A program made the translations under genes and the position numbers. From Morella rubra (lineage: Eukaryota > Streptophyta > Magnoliopsida > Fagales > Myricaceae): a stretch of DNA of 64,000 nucleotides. Below the pieces are notes generated by a model, which worked only from the letters and a program-made list of their open reading frames with translations, searched no databases and was not told where the DNA came from. Positions 1 to 12,245 of this stretch are shown here, in pieces (positions within the stretch are counted from its first letter, which is position 1; each line of letters starts with the position of its first letter). Location of the stretch: contig CM025854.1 of assembly GCA_003952965.2 (NCBI GenBank), forward strand, positions 28,655,364-28,719,363, written 5' to 3'.

Positions 1-1110
1 CAACCTGCTTTCGCACATGAAGCAGTTCAACTGATGAAATAATTTTACAGTAAGTTTTGAATAAGAAGATCAATATACTGGCAAAGAAACTTCTTCTCCT
101 GAACAAAAACACAATGGTTTAGGGCACAAATTTAAATACATATTGAGGAAGGAAAGTTGGTTTTCCAAAAATGCACCAACTGAAAGCTCCTTATGATCTC
201 AAATCAAGCATTTTGAATAGCAATGGAAATCGGAACAATTTGTGAGGTATAATCGAAACCTCAATTCCCAGATCTACACATCTAGGTCCAGCTGGATCAC
301 AAGAAGGACGAGAAGAAGGGACGGAACTTTTTTCTTTTGGTGGGGGGAGGAGGGACTTTGTTGTGCTTGGAAAGTGGTTTCCTTTCCCACGACAATGAAT
401 CTTAAAGGAAGAGAATAATAGCATTGGCCACGAATCTCAAAACTGAAAGCTGGATTTGCAGGTTGAAGGAAGCAAACACTGTACGGAGAAAATGCATGAA
501 ACCGTAAACCGACACTATTAATTGTAACTTAACCAATTAGGAAGAAAAACATCATTCCCAGAACCAAGACAAAATCAGATCTGACCCAAATCGGAATCAT
601 GGACAATCCGCCGATAAAACGGATCAAGTGACGTACAACCAAGAAAGCGCATTGAATTGCTAATTGTTGCATGTAACCAATTACAGATTATACCAGATCC
701 ACGTCCAATGAGCTCGATTTCTATACTCAATGCATGTATCAAACATAAAAACCAAATTAATTAGGCACAGAATTCAACAGGGAAAAAAGGAGTAATAGAT
801 CGAGAACAGAAATGTGAAAAATTGCAACAGATCCGATGATTAGGAACACAGACACTAAACATTCTACCGATTTCACAAAAACAAAAAACTTTAAAGTCTA
901 AACAATGGGTAAAACAACGGAAAAAAATAAGGATTTTGGAATAGAAATTCGAACAATTTCATGCGAATCCGAATGAAGAATAATGAAATTGGTGTTTGGG
1001 GGGGGGGGGGGGGGATAGGTTACCCTGTGGCAAGCTCCTCCGGCTTTCTCAGGGTCTGTGACTTCTGCGAACGAGGTAGAGCGGGGTGGAGCACTTATAT
1101 ACGCAATGCA
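1..1110 (-). promoter_or_regulatory. Possible leftward promoter, untranslated first exon and intron of a gene off the window
   Basis: Read on the minus strand, a TATA-like stretch (GTATATAAGTG) lies near 1094-1104. It is followed by about 65 bases of more GC-rich sequence and a possible donor (GGGTAACC) near 1020-1027. The next 1 kb is T-rich on the minus strand, as plant 5'-UTR introns are, and a possible acceptor ending in TTTCATCAG lies at 31-39 with an ATG just after it at 16-18. This would be the untranslated start of a gene whose coding region is left of the window. The interval also holds a run of 17 G at 998-1014. Nothing confirms transcription, so this is inference from composition and weak motifs. 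Confidence 0.3.
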
Positions 1111-1459
1111 TGTCCGAGACTACCCCTGGGTTCTCAAGAAAGGACAGGCCAGTACAGGGTGCTTGCAGTTCGCGTGGACCTCTCAGACACGTTTTACAAA
1201 GGAGTCGGTTGGGGAAGGGAGGGGTAGGAACGTAAATTCGGTTTCTGGTCTGATACGAGCTTCTTGTACTTGCAAAGTGAAATTACTGAAATGCCCATCT
1301 GCTGTGAGCATGGAAAAGTCAACTACGTCAAAAAAAAATAAAAAGAAGGACCTGGATTACGCAAAGCAGCAACCACACAGCTTAGCATATGAGATTCTAC
1401 GCGTTTGCTGCGGTAAGCAAAGCCCTGTAAAGCACACACAAAGAGATCGCGACTTATGA

Positions 1460-2998
1460 TCTGCTTCCTAGATGTTGCTGATGCATGTTGAAACTTGAAA
1501 GAGGCCCAAAAGAGTTGAGTTATTTGGCAAATGAAACAGATCTACCCAGTAGTCAAGAGTAGGTGATAATTTTGTAGTTTAATTGTAATTCTTTTATTCG
1601 TTTTTTTTTTCTGGGCTCTCAATTTCCAGCTGAGTACTTTTCCTTCCTCTTTTTTTCATCTCAAAATTCCAGACATTCAAGGGTGGCAAATGTTCCTTAA
1701 AGATGCTGAGGTTCCAAAAGGACACCATACTTTCAACGAAACTGACCTTTATTATGAAAGTTCTGGTGTCGTTTTGTCCTAATGAGAAAAAAGTTACTGC
1801 TGGAAGGGCAAACAATTAGTACACCTACAAACCTGATTTCATGTCCACTAATGTCATGACACGCGGAGTGCAGTCATTGGGTACCATATTTGGTAAAGCA
1901 CGAAGGGCAAACTTCAAAACTAAGAATTGAGACTTTGCTTCAGGAGTCAGAAATTGATGAGGACTGTATTGAGGAGTGTATCTGAAGCCACATTATAAAA
2001 ATAGTAGGAAACCCTTTTCAAAGACCGGGGAGAAAGTGAGAGAATTATGAAGCATGAAAGGTACTGGTGGTGACGATGACTCGTAATTGTAATGCCAGAA
2101 AAATTGAGCAAGAAAAGATTGAAAGAAAACCCATTTCAGAAAACAATCGAGCCATCGCTTTCTCTGGTTGATTGTTTTGCCTGTGGAAGAACTAAACGAA
2201 CAGGAGAATGGTTGAGGGTTCTGAAAAAGGAAATGATGGAAGAACAATGAACATGATAGAGGACTAATTTGGAATTGAGGGAGATGTTTCTCCTGGCGTT
2301 CGAGTACGATAATCTGGTGGAAAAGTTTTTCTTAAATTGCAAGGATAAACGCCGTAAAGGACTTTTTAAAGAATTTTTACCTGGCAGCCTGCAAGCCGGC
2401 GTCTGTACTCATGGAGTCATGGGTTCGGGCTGGTAAACAACGAACTGTAAAATAATGGGTTCGGGCTGGCAGCCTGCAAGCCGGTGTCTTTACTAGCTTG
2501 GTTGGCCGAACTGTAAAATAATTGTTGGTCCAATCCTTATTCTTCAGAGTTTAGTGTAAAGTATACTCCTCAAGAAAGAATCCCTGTTGAAGCCTTAGGC
2601 ACTGTTTACAAACTAAATTTTTTTGAAAAAAAATTTAAGGTAAATTATAATTTTATTAGATTTTTAGAAAAAAAAAAAAGTGATGAAAAGTAAATGGATG
2701 AAAAAATGAAAAGAGGGATGATTATAGTAAATTTGTTATGTTTATTATAATAGAAATAGATAATTGAGATAAATGATTTTGATATTATTATTATTATTTT
2801 CTTAATTAAAATGTTGAGTTATTTATGTTTACATTTAAAAATTTTGAATAGGTAAAAAATTTCTCAATATTTTATATTTACAAACCCTACTTGTTATTGT
2901 TTGCGAGATGCTTTTATGCGAAGGTTGCAGCCAATGTGCAAAAATTTTTTTTTGTTTTTTTTGCTGGAAAAAGCCATGGCAGCTAACAATTCATTTGG
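1460..2998. other. Intergenic, no gene seen
   Basis: Only short chance ORFs are present. A two-unit tandem repeat of about 85 bp lies at 2381-2522, each unit starting with CTGGCAGCCTGCAAGCCGG. The stretch 2590-2900 is very AT-rich and may be an eroded miniature element, with related ends near TGTTTACAAACTAAA and TTTACAAACCC, but I cannot define its boundaries. Confidence 0.5.
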
Positions 2999-3179
2999 CC
3001 TCTAACAATGAGTTAGGGAAAAATATTCTATTATAAGAGACTTTCTTCTGAGAGGTGATAAGTAGTGGTCATGATCGTCTAAGATTCATCCAACAGTTAT
3101 AACTTTGACACCTCATTTAATGAGCTTAAACAAACTTGGCTCGACTTGGTTTGGTCATGGCTAAGCCAAGTCATTTTGT

Positions 3180-4270
3180 TTGTGAATTCTTCATAGTTCG
3201 CTTGAGCGTGAATCATCTTGTCTCAAATGAGGGCATTTCTATAGATCCAAGCAAAGTGGAGATAGTTATGAATTGGTCAGGACCAACCAATGTCCACGAA
3301 GTAAGGAACTTTTTAGGTCTTACAGGATATTATCGGAGATTTTTATAGGATTTTTCAAAGATATCAGTTTCGTCGACCGCACTAACGCGGAAGAATATTA
3401 AGTTTGAGTTGACAGAAGATTGTAAACAGAGTTTTCAAGAACTGAAACAAAGACTTATAACTGCATTAGTGTTAACTATTTCATCTCGAAGTGGAGGCAT
3501 TGTGATCTTTAGCAACGCATCACGTAAGGGTTTGAGTTGTGTGTTGATGCAGAATGGAAAGGTTGTTGTGTATGCATCTCGACAGCTGAAGGGTTATGAG
3601 CAGAATTACCCTACCCATGATTTGGAATTAGCGGCAATAGTTTTTGCTTTGAAGATTTGGAGGCATTATCTCTATAGAAAGCAGTGTGAGATATTTACTG
3701 ATCACAAGAGCCTTAAATATTTGTCTACTCGAAAAGAGTTGAATATAAGGTAAAGAAGATGGTTGGAACTAATCAAAGATTATGATTGTACGATCAGTTA
3801 CCACCTAAGAAGGCTAATGCAGTAGTAGAAAATCATCTGGAGTTTTTATGTTCGCTTTGATTAGTCAGCATCATATCAAAATGGACCTAGAGAGATCAAT
3901 GATTGAGTTTGTCGAAGATAATCATAGAGCTCTTTTGGCTCTTATGGTGATTCAACCAACTTTGGTGGAAAGAATTAAGAAAGCTCAGTTTGCTGGATAC
4001 AGAATTGTGGAAGCTTATAACGGAGGTCTAAAATAGGTCAAGTTAGAATTCAACATATCGAATGATGGGATATTGGGATATTGAAATTGTCTATATGTGC
4101 CTAATGATGATAATATTAAAATGGTTATTTTGGAAAAAGCTTTTCGCTCTTCTTACCCTGTTCATCCAGGGAGCACTAAAATGTATCGGAATTTGAAAGA
4201 TCTTTTTGGTAGAACAATATGAAGAGGGAGATTTCTAAATTTGTAGAGCAATGTTTGACGTGTTCGAAAT
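3180..4270 (+). mobile_element. Ty3/gypsy LTR-retrotransposon pol fragment (fossil)
   Basis: Plus-strand translation gives gypsy polymerase in order: the end of reverse transcriptase (FLGLTGYYRRFL near 3318-3345), RNase H ([22 protein letters not shown] near 3570-3635, then [11 protein letters not shown]), and the start of integrase with its zinc-finger-like region near 4130-4215. It is an old, broken piece with several breaks. No LTRs, gag, protease or most of integrase are present. It lies inside the left arm of the surrounding inverted-repeat element, so it either inserted there or was captured by it. The sequence at 4270-4434 is of unknown origin and may belong to it. Confidence 0.85.
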
Positions 4271-5055
4271 GGGTCGAGTGTAAGTTGGGCAGAAAGTCTC
4301 TGTAAGAAAACTTTGTATCACGCTCGAGCGGTAGTTGAGCAACAGACCAACTTGGACACAACTCATAAACAAACTCTCGAACGATATATGACAAAAACAT
4401 ATAACTCGATAAAGACATATTTTGACACCGAATTTAGCCAATGCAAAAATGCACTAATAGTTTGTTCGCTTTTTTAAACTACACGTCCCCTTCCTTCCCC
4501 AACAAACCTCCATCTTTTTCGTCTTCCTCGTTTTATTCTCTCAAATTTTCTCCTCTACTTCACCTCTATGCATTGGAGACAGGGCGAGCAACAACTTGTG
4601 CATTGAGATCAAGCAAAAAAACTTATTGCAATCGACTCAAGGTCCTCGACTTTTCTCTTATGCATTCGAGTGTGAACTCTTTATTCTTTAGTTTCGGTGA
4701 AGCTAAATCAAAATCCACCAAGCCTTCGATTTTTCTGATGAAGAAGATGAAAAAGATCTCCGACATGAAGAAAGAAAAAAGGTCCCTTCGTTCGCTCTGT
4801 CTCCTACGCACATAGGTGAAATGGAGGAGAAAATGGGAGAGAAGAAAACGAGGAAGACAAAAAAGAAGGAGGCTTGTTGGGGAAGGAAAGGGAAGTGTAG
4901 TTTAGAAGAAGGAACCTAAAAAAAATGGCATTGGCTTAGCCATGACCAAACTAAGCTGAGCTAAGCTTGTTTCAGCTCATTAAATGAGGTGTCAAGATTA
5001 TAACCGTTGGATGAATTTTATATAATCATGACCACTACTTATCAAATCTTAGAAG

Positions 5056-5522
5056 TAGGGTTGCAAAACCGGAAATCCGATCCAGTTTTTGGACTGAAAT
5101 TAGGTCTGACCGGATTTCCAGTTGTACCTAAAATGAAGGACCGGACCGGTTTAATTTTTTTTTCCTAAATTTTTTATTTTTTTTGCCTAACCCTTTTATT
5201 ATTATTATTATTATTATAAATCAAGGGAAAGGAAGGACTTAATTTCGAAGGGGGAAGGGACTCAAGGGACTAGGGAGAGCATCAAAACACATAGTTTTAA
5301 CTTAGGGTTTTTATTTTTTAAGTTTAAAGTTTGTATTAAAAAAAATTTATTATTTAAATTAATAAATCCGGTCCAGTCCGGACCACATCTCAAAAGGCTT
5401 GGACCGAATCGAATAAAATCAATTTTTCAAATCTAGTTCAGACCGGATTTGGACCACTAATACCACAAATCCAGTCCGGTCCGATCCGATCCGATTTTAC
5501 AGTCCGTTTCTGTGCAGCCCTA
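5056..5522. mobile_element. Non-autonomous hAT-type element (MITE) inside the right inverted-repeat arm
   Basis: The element starts TAGGGTTGCAAAACCGG and ends GTGCAGCCCTA, imperfect terminal inverted repeats. It is flanked by an 8-bp duplication, CTTAGAAG at 5048-5055 and CTTAAAAG at 5523-5530 (7 of 8 identical). The uninterrupted partner arm at about 3028-3060 reads CTCAGAAG followed by AAAGTCTCTT when reverse-complemented, which is the expected empty site with one copy of the duplication. Subterminal regions are rich in CCGG, GGTCCAG and CCGATCC words, which may be transposase-binding repeats. At 467 bp with no ORF it cannot move itself. Confidence 0.85.
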
Positions 5523-5686
5523 CTTAAAAGAAAGTCTCTTATAATGGAATCTTTTCCCGATCCAAAGCACCTATTTTGTATCTCAAGAGAAATTGGGGGA
5601 AAAAAAAAAAAGAGTTTGTTTCCTTAAAAAATAATATAATTGTCGTACTTCCAAAATATCCTGTTTTTGGGCAACTAGTCTAGCGA

Positions 5687-5826
5687 TAACCGTTGTTGGT
5701 CAAATCAAATCGCCACCGCTAGGATTATGCTAATCACCGAATCCAACGGTCAAACGCCAGACCGAAATTTAAACTCCTCATCTGACGGTCCACACCCGAA
5801 CCCTACCAAAAAAACTAGCCGTTACA
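5687..5826. promoter_or_regulatory. Cluster of MSA-like (MYB3R-binding) motifs upstream of the TPX2-like gene
   Basis: A perfect match to the mitosis-specific activator consensus YCYAACGGYYA, TCCAACGGTCA, lies at 5742-5752. Two related motifs on the opposite strand flank it: TAACCGTT at 5687-5694 (core AACGGTTA) and TAGCCGTTACA at 5816-5826 (one mismatch to the consensus). MSA elements are known to be bound by MYB3R factors and to drive G2/M transcription in plants. A TPX2-family spindle gene is a plausible target. The motifs lie 185-325 bp upstream of its ATG. Confidence 0.6.
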
Positions 5827-6011
5827 AGAGCGTCCTGTAATCTCAACGTTCCTTTTTTTCCTCTCCCATCTAAACCCCTCATTCATTGTTTCTTTCAATC
5901 CCAAAAGACCAGGCACACTAACAAATCCCTCGTTCTGACGCTCTTTTTCCCATCAAAGAACACCCAAACCCATTTCTTCTAAGGCGTGTCTTTGCGGTTT
6001 TCCGGTCACTT

Positions 6012-8512
6012 ATGGATTTGATCGGCAAGAACGCCGGGGCGGTGACCCCAGCGAAAGACCCACATGGGTCTCGGTTCAAGAATCAAGAAAACCATAAACT
6101 AGCGGAGAATTTGAATCCCAATGTCTCTCGTTCGAGCCCTGTTACGAAACCGACGAGTTCCCCCGCGATGAAATCAGCAAAAGCCCAGAAATCTGCTGCG
6201 AAGAATCCTAATCCAGTCCCTTACTCGCCGCGGAAAAAGATTCGGGAAAGAAAGTTCGTGGTGGCAAAAAAGAATTCCAGGAAAGAGAATTTGGGGCCGA
6301 AGGTTGAGTGTAAGTGCAAAGAGAAGGCTGCCGGTGGTAATACTACTAAGTGTTTGTGTATGGCCTACGAGAACCTGAGGGTGTCCCAGGAAGAGTTTTT
6401 CAAGAGTCGAAGCGAAGAGGTCAGGGAATCAGATCGGTTGAAGGGTTCTGATAGAGCTGAAAGTGAACTTGAAGAGGAAATAGAGAAGGGCTTGATGCTC
6501 CAAGACCTGCAAATTGAAGATGGGTATGAAGGGAACGTGGAGGAAAATTATAGCTCTCCGCTGACTGAGCAAGATAGTCAAACAGGTAGTTCAACGATCA
6601 AGAGAAGAAGGGACAAGCTGTTGGAAGAGGCAAGGAAAAGTGTGCCGGAACCTGGGTCTGGGAGGGTGATGCATTTGGTGAAGGCCTTTGAGAAGCTACT
6701 TTCAATACCGACTTCAAAAGACACGGATGAGAAGGATGACAAAGATGACAAAGAAGAAGAAGAGAATAAAAAGAAGGCAATGAAATGGGCTTTACCGGGA
6801 TTGCAGGCTCCTAAGGCCCCTGAGACAGAGGCTTCTTCTTCTTCTTTCAGTCCATCAGAGTTGTTCATGACATCTGAAAATCTTGGTCTGGATTCACGGA
6901 TATCTGTTTCATCTTCTTGGGATAGTAGCCAGGGAAGGTTGGTAGAAATAGCTTGGTTTATCTAATTTAGCATCAGATTTGGTATATTTTTAGTCCCATT
7001 AATATTGTGTTCTGATTTGTTCACTTTGGAATCTTTTTGTGCTTCAGTATTTCAAGCAGGACTTCTAACGGGGGCCGTCGAAGCCGAAGAAATGTAAGAT
7101 GTATTAAACTTTGTATGGTGCTATCGAAATGGAAGAAAAACTTTTTCAATAGCTAACGGTATTCATGTTTGGGTTTCAGAGCTCTGAATCTTCTGGTATA
7201 ATGGGTGGAAAGAGATGGCAGAAGAAGCAGCTCAAAGTCACCAGCCAAAAACCGTTCAAGCTAAGGACAGAGGTGAGTGTAATGAAATTGAATTGATTGT
7301 GAAGACTGCAGCTTAAGTGGCATTGGATCTGCTGTATAACTTTGGTGATTGGATCTCAATGTAGCAAAGGGGAAGACTGAAGGAGGAAGAATTTATGAAG
7401 AAATTACAGGAAATGGTGATAGAGGAGGAGAGACAGCGAATACCCGTTGCCCAAGGTCTCCCATGGACAACAGATGAACCAGAGGTGAGGCCAAATTTCT
7501 AGTAAATTCAATAGATTATACGGACCACTTAATTTAATGTTCCCACCGTAATGCCCAGATGTGGTTTGCCAAAAACAAAACAGAGAAGAAATATATATTT
7601 TTTTAAATGCAATAGTAATAGTTCGCACAGTTGATCGCTAGTAGAATCCAAAAGGTAAAAACAGGTTTTTCCCTGTATTAGCCTATATGAGTCGAAGAGA
7701 GTTTCAAAAGTTAAGTATCAGTCGTCTGTGCTTATAACTTCACTTGCTTCGATTTGGTGTTTGTTACCTCAGTGCTTGATAAAGCCAACGGTAAAGGATA
7801 ACACGAGACCTATGGACCTGAAGCTTCACAGTGATCTGAGAGCTGTAGAACGTGCTGACTTTGACCATCAGGTTCCTTTCTACTTCTTTCAATCAGTTGG
7901 CACATGCATTTCTACTCTTAAGTTCCACATCTGCTTATGTTTTTGCATTTGCTTGCAAACACATTAAAGAGTTCTCATGCAGCAAAAAAAAGTTCATTTA
8001 CATTTCATTTGTATGATTCTTATGTTGGTTTGTGCACATAACTAGGTAGCAGAGAAGATGAGCCTGATTGAGCAATACAAGATGGAAAGAGAGAGACAGC
8101 AGAAGGTACAGGACATGAAAATAATGATTGTCTAGTCCATATCAAAAGATAGTAGACTTTTCCAATTGAAAATATGAGCGCGTTCGTGTTACTCTTGCAG
8201 TTGGCAGAAGAGGAAGAAATAAGAAGGTTGAGAAAGGAGCTTGTTCCAAAAGCACAGCCGATGCCCTATTTTGACAGGCCATTCATTCCCAGAAGGTGAA
8301 GGTGACAGTTTTATTGATCAGTTTCTATAAGAACATATTTGATAACAACAATTTAGGTTTAATGAAATCACCTTTGTTGTCTTTTTGGTTGTTTAAGGTC
8401 AATGAAGCATCCAACTGTACCTAGAGAACCAAAGTTCCACATACCTCAACATAAGAAGATCAAGTGCTACCTGTCATGGAATGACCTCAGTACCTACACT
8501 TTCCAAGACTGA
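6012..8512 (+). CDS. TPX2-like microtubule-associated protein (TPXL family)
   Basis: Eight exons with clean GT-AG junctions join in frame to 517 codons: 6012-6937, 7048-7093, 7180-7272, 7365-7484, 7773-7871, 8046-8105, 8201-8295 and 8398-8512. The N-terminal half is basic and low-complexity. It contains VPYSPRKKIRERKF near residues 73-86, then a Cys-rich patch (CKCK and CLC) leading into AYENLRVSQEEFF. The C-terminal part (about 345-510) is the TPX2 module, with FKLRTEQRGRLKEEEF, a charged helix, and a Pro-rich tail around PYFDRPFIPRR. TPX2-family proteins bind microtubules and can activate Aurora kinases during spindle assembly. The plant members closest to this layout are, from memory, At3g01015 and At5g15510. 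The first ATG is used because homology-like sequence starts soon after it. A 3' UTR with AATAAA at 8934-8939 is plausible. The exact paralogue is not settled. Confidence 0.9.
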
Positions 8513-9606
8513 AGTACAGCAAAAGATTAAAGAGCCCTCATTATCTTCATTCTATTGTCACCGGTTACTGAATAATTGTATTCTCTCTCTCTCTCTCTCT
8601 CCTTCATTTTCAAGATTGAACATGAAGCAACCAATTTAGTTGCAAAATTTGATGCCCCCGGCTGATTCTTTGTTTTCCTCTTTTTTTTTTTCTGGTCTCA
8701 AAAGTTCATGCGCCCAAAGAAAAAACAAATCAAACGGGGGGGAAAAAAAAAAGAAGGCAGGAAAACAAGCCTCAAAAGGTCATCAAAAACTAAATCAGAT
8801 GTTTTTCGACCTAACAGTTACTAAAGCACAAAGGAAAATTGGAAACTTGTTTTGATCTTGGCAACAGCTAGATGGTAGTATGTAAGGGGATGTGTCCATC
8901 TCCTTATTGGAAGGAGAGATCTATTACCTTGTAAATAAAGGACCAGGAGGCAGGAGCCCTGGCCGCGTTTTTTATTTATTTATTTTTGGTACTTTTTAAT
9001 CTGGCCGATTGCTCTTTCAAAATTATTTCAGTCTCGTTTTCGATGCTCCTATTGGTACCGATTGAAAATACTTTAAACACTTTAAACGCTTACTGTCCGA
9101 GAATATTTCGGGATCAGATATAAGAGTAATCATCACTAAGCGCCAGAAACACCGACAACGTTATCTAACCTGGTTGAATAGCTTCACCATAAATTTTAAG
9201 CTTCGCAGCTCAATTTCAGTTATGCTGCTACGGAGTTGGCTTATGCAACGGCTACACATCTCATACACGAGTTTAAGAGACATATCTCTAATCTGGATTC
9301 ACTTTGGGACATAACTACTACGCCCCAGACGGAACCAGTAGGGGAGGAGACGACATTAGAGGTTTTAAAGACCGACTACATTATTTCCCGCAAAAACTTG
9401 CTACTTTTACGGGCTCGAAGGCATAGCAGTTCGGTTAAGTAGAGCGTTCGTTGGATATCCTTATTGTTCATTGGACCAGGTGAACAATCAATCTACCACT
9501 AGCACAAAAATACCGTTGGGCGTTCGGGAAGCTTCAAAAGAAAATATTTAAAGAGTCGGAAAAAAAATACACAAAAATGCTTGCCAGCCATGACCAACTC
9601 AATACT
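8513..9606. other. 3' flank of the TPX2-like gene and intergenic DNA
   Basis: The first 450 bases look like a 3' UTR, with a CT microsatellite near 8582-8602 and a possible poly(A) signal at 8934-8939. The rest (9000-9606) is more GC-balanced than usual for this window. It has a 68-codon plus-strand frame at 9236-9442 that I do not recognise. No gene is supported. Confidence 0.45.
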
Positions 9607-9689
9607 GTTTCCCAGGCTAGAATGGGAAACAGACGCCACACATGAAATCTAAAAGGACACGCTACATCTTTCAAAATATAGATAATCGA

Positions 9690-10736
9690 TCAAGGAGCAA
9701 TCACGATCCGTCCAGCAACTTGGTCGAGATCCCGCTGACCGGTTGAGGTGATTTTCCTCCCACTAAGAAACCACCAAAAATAAAAGGTATCAGAAAATAA
9801 GATCACATTTAAGAAAAGCAAGCTATAACAAGTGATCAGAATGCAACATAGAGAAGAAGCATAAAAGGTCCCCCAAAAAAAAAAACGTAGGGTACCCAAT
9901 TTCATTTCAGCAGAAAATATGGGGGCAAAAGCAACTAAAATGGAGGGAAGAAATGGAAGCACAATTAACAGCACATCTGATAAAATAATCCCAAAAAGGT
10001 GGAAAAAAAAGAGCGAGCACGGTGGAGAGAGGAAGAGATGGAGATGGTAAGGCAAGAAAAAAAAATCCTGCCCAACTAATGGGGATGACATACACGAGCT
10101 TCAATAAGACAAACATATACATGCTAATGTTTAATGTTTAATGCAAAGAGAGAAAAGGTGATTGGGGAAGACAAGGAAGAGGACAAAAATAAAATGGGAA
10201 AATTCTAGTGAAAATATGATATATGTAGCCCATTTGGGTTATCATAATCAATGCAACTGAGTTATGATATAAATAACACACCTAGGTGATCATAATCTAT
10301 GCAACAGAATTACAATATAGAATGAGAGGTTATGTAAGGTAGAGCTCACCCCTTTGCGTCGACATCAACAATGTTCATTGCTTGCAACTGCTGTAAAATG
10401 TGGCGAGCAACTGCACCACTGCTCTTGCAGAAATGTGGTGGACGACTTCCATTCCTCTGGCTTCCTCCATAAATCCTTTGGAAAGATCCAACCCCAAGAC
10501 CTCCCCTCAAGTAAATCTTCCTTGCCATGGAGGCTGCAGAATATTGAAAACATTTAATACTACTAGAGGAACCAAAGCGTAACATTGTGGATCACGTGCA
10601 TGACAGAATGTCTTCTGGATGCATACTGAGAGAGATGGAGCTTACCAGCTCTCACGTAATACCAGTCAGGGTCATAAGGAGCGAGCTCCTTGAACCTGGC
10701 AGTCTTGACAATATCTGCCCACTCAGGAAGCTCCAT
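9690..10736 (-). pseudogene. 40S ribosomal protein S19, duplicate copy without exon 1
   Basis: Three minus-strand exons match RPS19 exons 2-4: 10736-10646, 10533-10350 and 9762-9690. Exon 4 is complete here and reads [19 protein letters not shown] to the stop, as in known plant S19. The region near 12000-12150 where exon 1 should be is only vaguely similar to the exon 1 area of the other copy and has no ATG or readable N-terminus. As it stands this copy could not encode full S19. It may be the true 3' part of a single gene that the assembly has split. Confidence 0.75.
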
Positions 10737-12245
10737 CTGTTTAAAGAAAGTAACAAAAAAATTGCATCAATATAACATGCTAAAATAGCATAAACAACCA
10801 CATAGGTTGAATTTAAAAATAACTATAATCATAAAAATTACACTAAAAGGGGCCAAAAAGGCTGCAAAATTCATTCCCACAAAACAGCATGCATTTAAGT
10901 GGCATGTCTCAAATAGTTATCTATCCGTCTTACTTGTACAGAAACATCATTTCATCCACAGCTTCATGCACATAATCAACTTTCCATTAAGAATGAACAA
11001 ACGGCATTATAGATGCAAGAGACCTGACACCCCCAACTCAAGATAGGGGCGACCATTGATTCAAGTAACAGAAATAGCATTATATCCTAAAGAAAAAAAG
11101 ATAACCACCTTCAATTTCTACTCATTCAGATATACAATTTACAGCACATCCGCCAACATAAAGATAAATTAGTCAAACTGACTCGGATAATGCTGAAGCA
11201 GTATAGTGAAAGAACTTATCTATCCAAGAACACAAGTCAATCCGCAAACGATATTTTCAACTACCAATTTCGCCTAGATATCAGGTTAGAATATTTGGAA
11301 TGACAGAAATTTCCCATCAATTTTCTCAACTTATATCTCACAAAGTATAAAACACATATATTGTCTGTAGAATTAAGTCAGTATAGAGGTTTACTCTCAC
11401 ACAACAATTTGGGTCCATATCCAGTAATAATGTAAAAAAGTAGATTATGTGGGTCAAACAAGGACCCATGGAATCAATCCCGCATTCCCTAAAATCGCAG
11501 CCCAGTGTAAGAAGCGAGTACAAAATTGTCACCGTCCATATATGCATGGGCTCCTCACAACCGCACGGTACGTTCCTGTATACTCAAGTAGTGTAATAGA
11601 CTCAATCAATCCGATAAAATCTTCCATATGACAACCCCGCACTTCCCAAAAAAGTATGACCACCGAGAGAAGGAGCAATCAGTATGTATGATCAGGAAAC
11701 AAATTAAATTAATTTAATCCACCAAACCGATGAGAAAGCATGGAAAACTACTATACATGGTGAAACAAAGAGCTACAGCAGTGGTGCTGAGTCAAATAAA
11801 CCATTCAACTAAACAATTAACACAAGAGTAACTCTATAACCCACAGATTTCAGCATTCCCTATTACTTTCCACCGCTTTCATAGCCCCGCAAAACTAAAC
11901 ATCCATACCCAGCTCGGCAATTACAGGGTGGACTGAGACAAACTTCGAGCAAAATTAATCTTCTTCGGATTACTGGCATTCAAAGCCGTAGTGCTGTGGA
12001 TATAGACACGTTTGCGGTTATCGCTTGAGTGATGCCGTAGGGACCTTCCAAAGTCATGCTGGTACCGAGGAAGAACATCAGATCATCAATGCTTCAGCTA
12101 GCTGAACGCCAACGGCTGAGTTTCGGGGGACAGTTCTGGCTAGGGAAGGCATTACGAGGGACTGAGCACCAAAACTAGGGTTCAGTTTCCCAGGCTCAGA
12201 CGTTCTAAAAGGACACGCTACATCTTTCAAAATATAGATAATCGA

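Larger units (their letters stand above)
3016..5558. mobile_element. Long terminal-inverted-repeat (Mutator-like or foldback) element carrying two nested insertions
   Basis: The two ends are inverted copies of each other, starting GGGAAAA at 3016 and ending TTTTCCC at 5558. The left arm runs 3016 to about 3178, is interrupted by a gypsy fragment, and resumes about 4435-4592. The right arm runs about 4784-5055, is interrupted by a hAT element, and finishes 5523-5558. The arms are about 300 bp each once the insertions are discounted, with a spacer at 4593-4783. Matching landmarks include CATGGCTAAGCCAA near 3167 and TTGGCTTAGCCATG near 4932, and a shared stretch reading AAACTACAC at 4477 and GTGTAGTTT at 4896. 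Long arms suggest a Mutator-like or foldback element. I see no target-site duplication and no transposase, so the family is inferred. Confidence 0.7.

Noticed and set aside
1-42. Plus-strand C-terminal reading (QPAFAHEAVQLMK then stop)
   Set aside because: Too short to judge, and it conflicts with the possible leftward gene start in the same interval.
1058-1459. A 133-codon plus-strand frame
   Set aside because: It lies antisense to the possible leftward promoter and has no recognisable motifs or coding bias.
4441-4815. A 124-codon plus-strand frame
   Set aside because: It spans the inner inverted-repeat arm and spacer of a transposon; composition is low-complexity and there is no family match.
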